The position numbers and the translations under genes were made by a program. The notes under the pieces are model-generated. The model was not told where the DNA came from. It was given only the letters and a program-made list of their open reading frames with translations, and ran no database searches. A stretch of 64,000 nt of DNA from Geodermatophilaceae bacterium URHB0062 (GTDB taxonomy: Bacteria > Actinomycetota > Actinomycetes > Mycobacteriales > Geodermatophilaceae), in assembly GCA_000620185.1 (NCBI GenBank), contig JHVO01000008.1, positions 186,001 through 250,000 on the forward strand. Reading direction: 5' to 3'. Shown here piece after piece: positions 58,724-64,000 of the stretch (position 1 is its first letter; each line of letters begins with the position of its first letter).

Positions 58724-60004
58724 TCAGTCGCGGCTCCAGTTAGGACGCCGCAGTGGCCAGTGCCCAGGGTCCGCCGTCCTGGTCGCCAGGATCTGGTTCA
58801 CCCCCACCCGCCGCCCCTCGAAGGCGAGCACGGCGCCGGCCAGGTAGAGCCGCCACACCCGTGCCCGGGCCGGGGAGACGACGCGGAGCGCCTCCTGCCA
58901 GCCGGCCTGCAGGTTGGCGACCCAGGCGCGGCACGTGAGGGCGTAGTGCTCGCGCAGCCCTTCGACGTCCCGCACCTCGAAACCGGCCTGTTCGAGGAAC
59001 CCGACGTGGTCGGCGAGCGACTGGAGCTCGCCGTCCGGGAAGACGTAGCGCGCGACGAACGTGCGCGCGTCACCGGTGTCGGGGCCGGCGGCCGGTCCGC
59101 GGGCGATGGCGTGATTGAGCAGTCGCCCACCTGGTGCGAGGAGCGCATGCAGCGCGGCTGCGTAGGAAGGCAACTGCGCGCGCCCGACGTGCTCGGCCAT
59201 GCCGACCGACGCGATGGCGTCGTAGGGGCCGTCGGCGACCTCGCGGTAGTCCTGGACCCGGATCTCCACCCGGTCGTCGAGGCCCGCCTTCGCGATCCGC
59301 CGGCGCGCGAGGTCGGCCTGTTCGGGGGAGATCGTGACGCCCACGGCGTGCACGCCGTAGTTGGCCGCGGCGTGGAGGACCAGCGAGCCCCATCCGCAGC
59401 CGACGTCGAGCAATCGCATCCCGGGGCGGAGGTCCAGCTTCCGGCAGACCAGGTCGAGCTTGGCCACCTGGGCGTCGTCCAGCGAGGTCTCCGGGGTGGC
59501 GAAGTACGCGCAGCTGTAGACGAGCGTCGGACCGAGCAGGAGCGCGTAGAAGTCGTTGCCGACGTCGTAGTGGTGGCTGATCGCCGCCCTGTCCCGTCGC
59601 AGCGAGTGCCGGAGCCCCCGCAGCCGGATCTCCTCCGGTGGCGGCGGCAGCGGGGGGCCGAACACACCGGCGCGGAGCAGCTCGGTGAGCAGGGACCGCA
59701 CCCGACCGCCCTCGAGCGTCAGGTTCGGACGCTCGGGCAGGGCGTCGGGCAGCGCCAGGACCTGGAACACGTCGCCCTCGATGTCGAGTTCGCCGCTGAC
59801 ATAGGCCCGCGCCGGACCGAGTTCGCCGCGCGAGTAGACGATCCGGCGCAGGGCACGCGGCGACGACACGACCAGGGTGGGGGAGCCCGGCGGCCCCGGC
59901 ACCTCCGACCCGTCCCAGCAGCGGATGCCGAGCGGCAGAGCTCCGCCGCCCATCAGAGCTTCCGCGAGGTCGGCCACGAGATGTGCCGCAGGTCGAGTCG
60001 GCAT
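58724..60004 (-). CDS. Cyclopropane-fatty-acyl-phospholipid synthase-like methyltransferase
   Basis: A 426-residue CFA-synthase family protein. An N-terminal lipid-binding domain (about 1-120) precedes AISHHYDVGNDFYALLLGPT and the SAM-binding LLDVGCGWGSLVLHAAANYG (about 198-217), VTISPEQADLARRR and a C-terminal Tyr/His-rich region. It transfers methylene or methyl from SAM to unsaturated phospholipid chains. The start is 60004 or, six codons upstream, 60022. The two start codons lie at the ends of a palindrome ATGTGCC-N6-GGCACAT (60003-60022). It precedes the patatin gene, a lipid-modifying/lipid-cleaving pair. Confidence 0.85.
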   Translation of the reverse strand: MPTRPAAHLVADLAEALMGGGALPLGIRCWDGSEVPGPPGSPTLVVSSPRALRRIVYSRGELGPARAYVSGELDIEGDVFQVLALPDALPERPNLTLEGGRVRSLLTELLRAGVFGPPLPPPPEEIRLRGLRHSLRRDRAAISHHYDVGNDFYALLLGPTLVYSCAYFATPETSLDDAQVAKLDLVCRKLDLRPGMRLLDVGCGWGSLVLHAAANYGVHAVGVTISPEQADLARRRIAKAGLDDRVEIRVQDYREVADGPYDAIASVGMAEHVGRAQLPSYAAALHALLAPGGRLLNHAIARGPAAGPDTGDARTFVARYVFPDGELQSLADHVGFLEQAGFEVRDVEGLREHYALTCRAWVANLQAGWQEALRVVSPARARVWRLYLAGAVLAFEGRRVGVNQILATRTADPGHWPLRRPNWSRD

Positions 60005-60120
60005 GTGCCGACGATGGCACATCCGAGGGACGGAGGGAGCGGTCCCTCAGGGGCCCCCTCCGGTCCCGCCGCGGGCTCCCTGCCAGACGTCTGAGCGGCC
60101 GGCCGGAAGCCGGAACGCGA

Positions 60121-60155
60121 CACGGCCCCCGACCTCGCAGAGATCGGGGGCCGTG
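60121..60155. terminator. 12-bp stem terminator
   Basis: CACGGCCCCCGA (60121-60132) and TCGGGGGCCGTG (60144-60155) pair perfectly around 11 nt. It lies just after the 3' end (60171) of the small minus-strand ORF. Confidence 0.8.
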
Positions 60156-60170
60156 GAGCTCAGCGGCCGG

Positions 60171-60350
60171 TCAGGCCGAACGGTCCGTGGTGAGCCGGTA
60201 GGGGTGGCCGGGGTTCATGACCTCCAGCGTGTAGCGGTCGAACCGGCGGAGGGACTGCCGTGCCCGGCTCGCCCAGCCGCCCGCGGGGGCGGCGCCGTCG
60301 GTCAGGCGCTGGTCGGTCTCGTACGTCGTCGTCATGTTCTCGGTCTTCAT
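60171..60350 (-). CDS. Small hypothetical protein
   Basis: A 59-residue protein: MTTTYETDQRLTDGAAPAGG, then a basic segment SRARQSLRRFDRYTLEVMNP. ATG 60350 or ATG 60335 may be the start. A strong terminator follows directly, which supports a real transcript. No family recognised. The region 60351-60666 (316 bp) upstream of it shows no gene or structure that I can support. Confidence 0.5.
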   Translation of the reverse strand: MKTENMTTTYETDQRLTDGAAPAGGWASRARQSLRRFDRYTLEVMNPGHPYRLTTDRSA

Positions 60351-60666
60351 CAGGTGTGTGTCCGTTCCGTCTCGGATGGTGCCGGCAGGGCAGTGCAAGG
60401 CACTGCCCTCGTGACGCGACACAAGGTGTGTCTGCGCAGGCTCGTGCGGGGTGTCCTCGCAGCGCTGCGAATCGTCCGGCCAGGTAGCCGGGATCGGCCC
60501 CGCGCGCCTCGCCGGTGCGGGCGGTGCGCGGTGGTCGAGCCGGTCCGTGCCCGCTGGGGGCACGTCCTCCATTGTCCCCGGCGCCGGCGGCGAGGCGGGT
60601 GTCGACAGCCTGAATGGTGCGTGACGTTCGCAACGGCCTCATGGGGACCCGCTGAACTCGCGGGCG

Positions 60667-61455
60667 TCACAGAAGGGTGCGGCGGAGGGCGTCGCCGTTG
60701 CGGAGGTACCACTCGTAGGTCTCGGTCGCGCGGTCCTGCGCACCGGCGTAGTAGTCCGAGAAGCCGGCATGACCGTTGGCGACCTCCCCGCCGATCAGGT
60801 CGTAGATCCAGGTGTGGCTCTGCCGCACGGCCTCGACGAGCCGTTCGCGGTCCTCGTCGGCCAGGTCGTACCGGTCCACGAACAGCCGCAGGCGCTCGAG
60901 TGCCCGGCCGCGCCGCTCGTCGTGGATGTGGTGCTCGGGGCGCAGTGGCGCCCACAGACGTACGGCGCCGGCCACGTCCCAGAGCCTGCTGCCGGGGCTG
61001 GCCAGGTCGAAGTCGATGAAGGCCGCGGCGCGACCGTCGCGGAAGACGACGTTGTCCAGGTTGATGTCGTTGTGACTGATCAGCTCACCGCTGAAGGGCT
61101 CGGGCGGGGACTGCGGCCACAGGTACGGGCGTGGATCGAAGGTCTCGACCGCGGAGTGGTAGGCGCGGAGCAGCGCAGCGACGCTGGCCAGGGCCTCGTC
61201 GGTGAGCGCCCATGCCGGGAACGGCGGCGTGATGGCCGTGCCGGGTACGTAGGTCAGGACCTCGCGGCCCAGGTCGTCGATGTCGAGGAAGCGCGGGGCG
61301 CCCGAGAATCCGACGTCGCCCAGGTGGCGCAGCAGGGCATGGGTCGCCGGACTCGTCGGGCGCTGGGGGCGTCGCACCGTCTGGCCGACACGGACCACCT
61401 GCCCGCGGTTGGCGGTGCCTCCGAACAGGAGGACCTCGGGTTCTTCGTCGCGCAC
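60667..61455 (-). CDS. Aminoglycoside-phosphotransferase-like kinase
   Basis: A 262-residue APH/choline-kinase-fold protein. It has LISHNDINLDNVVFRDGRAA (HxDxxxxN catalytic loop, about 146-165) and AFIDFDLASPGSRLWDVAGA (metal-binding Asp of the DFG-like motif). GTG 61455 follows GGAGGG. ATG 61497/61500 in the same frame overlap the SorC gene. It would phosphorylate a small hydroxylated molecule. Located behind the SorC regulator (about 40 bp), it could act on the sugar alcohol controlled by that regulator, but this is a guess. Confidence 0.8.
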   Translation of the reverse strand: MRDEEPEVLLFGGTANRGQVVRVGQTVRRPQRPTSPATHALLRHLGDVGFSGAPRFLDIDDLGREVLTYVPGTAITPPFPAWALTDEALASVAALLRAYHSAVETFDPRPYLWPQSPPEPFSGELISHNDINLDNVVFRDGRAAAFIDFDLASPGSRLWDVAGAVRLWAPLRPEHHIHDERRGRALERLRLFVDRYDLADEDRERLVEAVRQSHTWIYDLIGGEVANGHAGFSDYYAGAQDRATETYEWYLRNGDALRRTLL

Positions 61456-61496
61456 CGGTTCCCTCCGGCACCTCCCGTGGTGGCCGTGGCCTGTCA

Positions 61497-62447
61497 TCAT
61501 CCGTCGTCGAGCACGAGTCGGGCGAGCGCCGTGTGCGTGACGAGACCGCCGACGAGGCCGCTCCGCAGAGCGGCACGAACGGCCGGGGCCTTCGCCACAC
61601 CGTACGGAATGGCGATGAGCTCCGGGATCGCGCGCATCTGGGCGTAGTCGATCCCGATCATGCGCTCGGCGAGTTCGGTGTGAACCGGCCTGCCGTCGAT
61701 GTCCAGGAACACGCCGGAGACGTCCGCGCACACGCCCAGCCGGTGCAGCTCCTGGCGGTCGGACTCCGACGACGCGTCGTACAGGGTCGACTGGCCGGGC
61801 TCCCACAGACCGATACCGGCGACCGCCTTGGTGACCGACGGCAGCCGGCCGAAGGCGCGCGCCACTTCGGGCTGCTGACGCAGGGCGCGGGCCGTGGCGG
61901 CGTCGGGAACGGTGAACGGGGCGTAGAAGACGTGCGCCGTCCCGCCCGAGGAGCTGGCCACCTCCCGGACGACGTCGACCGAGGTGTCGCGGCCACCCGG
62001 AACGGTGAGCGCCCCCGTCAGCTGGACGACCGGCGTGCCCGGTAGCGGACGCAGCGACCGGGCCATCGCGCTCACCGCGCGCGCCCACGCCAGGCCGAGC
62101 ACGTCCTTGGCGGTGATCACCTCGTTGAGCAGTTCGGCCGCCGCTCGCCCGAGGTGCTCGCGCAGTGATGCCGCGTCGTCCTCGGGGGTGTCGACGACGA
62201 CCGAGTGGGTCAGCTCGTACCGCTCGGCGAGCCGGGCCGACAGGTCGACGTCGATCGCTCCGTGATGCCGGATCTCGATGCGGACGAGCCCGCTGTCGCG
62301 GGCCTCGTCGATGAGGCGAGCCACCTTGAAGCGGCTCAGCCCGAACTCCGCGGCCAGCTCGATCTTCGACCTGCCCTGGATGAGATGGCCCCGGGCGAGT
62401 GAGGCCATCAGCACCAGATGAGCGGGCCCGGTGAACCCCTGGTCCAT
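61497..62447 (-). CDS. SorC/DeoR-type sugar-responsive transcriptional regulator
   Basis: A 316-residue regulator. The N-terminal HTH (RSKIELAAEFGLSRFKVARL, about 26-45) is followed by the SorC sugar-phosphate-binding domain (about 60-310), with TAKDVLGLAWARAVSAMARS, VVQLTGAL, LYAPFTV-type VFYAPFTVPD, and IGIDYAQMRAIPELIAIPYG with the conserved GG/HT end GLVGGLVTHTALAR. It is divergent from the polyol-binding protein gene. CTCAT/TGAG palindromes lie in between. It probably represses that transporter until a sugar or its phosphate binds. Confidence 0.9.
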   Translation of the reverse strand: MDQGFTGPAHLVLMASLARGHLIQGRSKIELAAEFGLSRFKVARLIDEARDSGLVRIEIRHHGAIDVDLSARLAERYELTHSVVVDTPEDDAASLREHLGRAAAELLNEVITAKDVLGLAWARAVSAMARSLRPLPGTPVVQLTGALTVPGGRDTSVDVVREVASSSGGTAHVFYAPFTVPDAATARALRQQPEVARAFGRLPSVTKAVAGIGLWEPGQSTLYDASSESDRQELHRLGVCADVSGVFLDIDGRPVHTELAERMIGIDYAQMRAIPELIAIPYGVAKAPAVRAALRSGLVGGLVTHTALARLVLDDG

Positions 62448-62457
62448 CCGTCCTCCT

Positions 62458-62469
62458 GCTCATGTGAGC
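62458..62469. promoter_or_regulatory. SorC-type operator palindrome 1
   Basis: GCTCATGTGAGC, a perfect 5-bp inverted repeat around TG, lies 11 bp before the SorC start on its coding strand. A matching site is at 62551, and a weaker one, GACTCATCTCAC, is at 62523. The pattern suits autoregulation and control of the transporter. Confidence 0.55.
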
Positions 62470-62550
62470 GCAACGTCGATGCCGTGGAAGCTTCCCTTGA
62501 CGCCCGTGTAAGTCAAGTCGGAGACTCATCTCACACCTGGTAGGCACGTC

Positions 62551-62562
62551 GCTCATCTGAGC
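62551..62562. promoter_or_regulatory. SorC-type operator palindrome 2
   Basis: GCTCATCTGAGC is a perfect 5-bp inverted repeat around TC, 27 bp before the binding-protein ATG. TTGACG at 62497-62502 could be the -35 box of that promoter, with the operator just downstream of the start site. Confidence 0.55.
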
Positions 62563-62588
62563 AGTCGGCATCGGTGGGGGGAACGACG

Positions 62589-63974
62589 ATGGACGCCGCC
62601 TCTGGTCCTCGGCCGCGACACGGGGCACGCCGTGCCCGCCTGGTTCCAGCGCTCGCTCTCACCCTCGTGGTCAGCGGCTGCGCGGGGTGGGGTGGTGGCG
62701 CGGGCGGTGGCGGGCCCAACAGCATCAACGTGCTGATGGTGAACAACCCGCAGATGGTCGATCTCCAGCAGTTGACCGCGACGAACTTCACGAAGGAGAC
62801 CGGGATCTCGGTCAACTTCACCGTGCTGCCGGAGAACGACGTCCGGGACAAGATCAGCCAGGAGTTCTCGAGCCAGGCGGGTCAGTACGACGTCGCCACC
62901 CTCAGCAACTTCGAGATCCCGATCTACGCCAAGAGCAAGTGGATCGCCCCGCTGGACGACTACGTCACCGCCGACACCGCGTTCGACCAGAGCGACATCC
63001 TCGCGCCGATGACGGAGTCCCTGTCCGCGGAGGGCAAGCTCTACGGGGAGCCGTTCTACGGCGAGTCGTCGTTCCTGATGTACCGCAAGGACGTGCTGAA
63101 GAAGGCCGGCATCCAGATGCCGGCGAAACCCACCTGGCAGCAGGTGGCCGACATCGCGGCGAAGGTCGACGGCGCCGAACCGGGCATGGCCGGGATCTGC
63201 CTGCGCGGCCAGCCCGGCTGGGGCCAGCTCTTCGCCCCGCTGACCACGGTGGTGAACACCTTCGGCGGCACGTGGTTCACCAAGGACTGGCAGGCCGAGG
63301 TCGACGGCGAGGGCTTCCGCAAGGCCACGGACTTCTACGTCGCCCTCGTCCGGGCGCACGGCGAGACCGGTGCGCCCCAGGCGGGCTTCACGGAGTGCCT
63401 GAACAACCTCATCCAGGGCAACGCCGCCATGTGGTACGACGCGACCTCCGCGGCGGGCTCGCTGGAGGCCAAGGACTCGCCGGTGCGCGGGAAGATCGGC
63501 TACGCCGCCGCCCCCGTGGTGAAGACCGACTACTCCGGCTGGCTCTACGCCTGGTCGTGGAGCATCCAGCAGGCCAGCACGAAGAAGGACAACGCCTGGA
63601 AGTTCATCTCGTGGGCCTCCGGCAAGAAGTACGAGGAACTCGTCGGCTCCGAGCTCGGCTGGTCCCGGGTGCCGGCGGGTAAGCGCGCCTCCACCTACGA
63701 GAACCCCGACTACCTCAAGGAGGCGTCGGCGTTCGCCCGGCCCACGCTCGAGGCCATCAAGAACGCCGATCCGAACGACCCTGGCGTCCAGCCGCGCCCG
63801 GCGCCGGGCATCCAGTTCGTCGGCATCCCGGAGTTCCCCGACCTCGGGACCCAGGTGTCGCAGGAGGTCAGCTCGGCGATCGCCGGCCAGACCACGGTCC
63901 ACGACGCGCTCGAACGGGGACAGAAGCTCGCGGACGACGTCGCCGCGCGTTACCGCGACCGGGAGCAGAAGTGA
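62589..63974 (+). CDS. Polyol (mannitol/sorbitol-type) ABC transporter binding lipoprotein
   Basis: A 461-residue family 1 solute-binding lipoprotein. The signal peptide LVPALALTLVVSGCAG ends in a lipobox with Cys at about 36. The mature part has NVLMVNNPQMVDLQQLTATN, TVLPENDVRDKISQEF, YDVATLSNFEIPIYAKS, YGEPFYGESSFLMYRKDVL, GGTWFTKDWQ and AMWYDATSAAGSLEA. This pattern matches the SmoE/MtlE type that binds sorbitol or mannitol. It captures substrate for permeases that follow. The stop overlaps the next start by GTGA. The ATPase might be the orphan at 1457. Confidence 0.9.
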   Translation: MDAASGPRPRHGARRARLVPALALTLVVSGCAGWGGGAGGGGPNSINVLMVNNPQMVDLQQLTATNFTKETGISVNFTVLPENDVRDKISQEFSSQAGQYDVATLSNFEIPIYAKSKWIAPLDDYVTADTAFDQSDILAPMTESLSAEGKLYGEPFYGESSFLMYRKDVLKKAGIQMPAKPTWQQVADIAAKVDGAEPGMAGICLRGQPGWGQLFAPLTTVVNTFGGTWFTKDWQAEVDGEGFRKATDFYVALVRAHGETGAPQAGFTECLNNLIQGNAAMWYDATSAAGSLEAKDSPVRGKIGYAAAPVVKTDYSGWLYAWSWSIQQASTKKDNAWKFISWASGKKYEELVGSELGWSRVPAGKRASTYENPDYLKEASAFARPTLEAIKNADPNDPGVQPRPAPGIQFVGIPEFPDLGTQVSQEVSSAIAGQTTVHDALERGQKLADDVAARYRDREQK

Positions 63975-64000
63975 CCGACGAGACGACAGATCGGAAGGCG
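63971..64000 (+). CDS. Start of the next gene, probable ABC permease (partial)
   Basis: GTG at 63971 overlaps the binding-protein stop (GTGA 63971-63974) and opens a frame reading VTDETTDRKA to the end of the window. In polyol ABC operons the first permease follows the binding protein, which is the only basis for the call. Confidence 0.5.
   Translation, partial: MTDETTDRKA

Noticed and set aside
1-64000. Prophage, transposon or integrative element
   Set aside because: No integrase, transposase, phage structural gene, long terminal repeat or abrupt change in composition was seen.

Overview
The window is about 64 kb of very GC-rich DNA with dense genes, many GTG and TTG starts, frequent ATGA/GTGA start-stop overlaps, an F420-linked reductase and an LLM-class oxidoreductase, GlnA2/GlnE nitrogen control and a secretin-less Tad pilus locus. 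This points to a high-GC actinobacterium. The overall gene flavour resembles Geodermatophilaceae (Blastococcus, Geodermatophilus, Modestobacter), but that assignment is an inference from recognition, not from a search. There is no prophage, IS element, CRISPR array or complete tRNA/rRNA gene.

Layout. 0-7 kb: tail of an alpha/beta hydrolase, an ECF sigma factor with a membrane partner, an orphan MalK-type ATPase, a membrane protein with a degenerate M48-like domain, a Gfo/Idh/MocA oxidoreductase and a chromate transporter. 7.1-15 kb: Tad/Flp pilus locus (prepilin peptidase, Flp pilin, TadE, TadG-like, CpaB, CpaE, CpaF, TadB, TadC), closed by three tandem 35-bp palindromic repeats. 15-25 kb: Vms1/Rv2629-like release factor with small stress-type proteins, dimethylargininase and a divergent Lrp regulator, ChaB-like protein, M24 peptidase, diguanylate cyclase, F420:NADPH oxidoreductase, BtuF-like protein. 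25-35 kb: panB-nadE, slipin, an HTH repressor with a DoxX-folE-reductase operon, and glnA2. 35-43 kb: amidotransferase, glnE, aquaporin, CDGSH protein, iron-containing redox enzyme, MFS transporter. 43-50 kb: xanthine-dehydrogenase-type molybdenum hydroxylase (three subunits), VOC proteins, MetE-like protein, soluble SPFH protein, SDR.

51-54 kb holds the most unusual module. It is a four-gene overlapping operon in which an ECF-type sigma factor, a zinc anti-sigma-type motif and an RsbT-like kinase are one polypeptide. This is followed by an RsbRD-like protein, an RsbS-like protein and a free-standing RsbU N-terminal domain with no phosphatase. It looks like a stressosome wired directly to a sigma factor, with no PP2C phosphatase, RsbV or RsbW in the operon.

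54-60 kb: a frameshifted secreted protein, an LLM oxidoreductase, a DUF4383 membrane protein, a second ECF sigma/anti-sigma operon, a frameshifted patatin and a cyclopropane-fatty-acid synthase-like enzyme. Three promoters here (DUF4383, sigma operon, patatin) share a bipartite motif, CCGGTAAGA and C(C/G)AACG, with identical spacing. This is probably the promoter recognised by the local sigma factor. 60-64 kb: small ORF, phosphotransferase, SorC-type repressor, and the binding protein of a polyol ABC transporter that continues beyond the window, with SorC-type operator palindromes in the divergent promoter region.

Three single-base indels in G/C runs (about 39940, 54494 and 57913) break otherwise plausible genes. 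They may be genuine decay or errors in the assembly.
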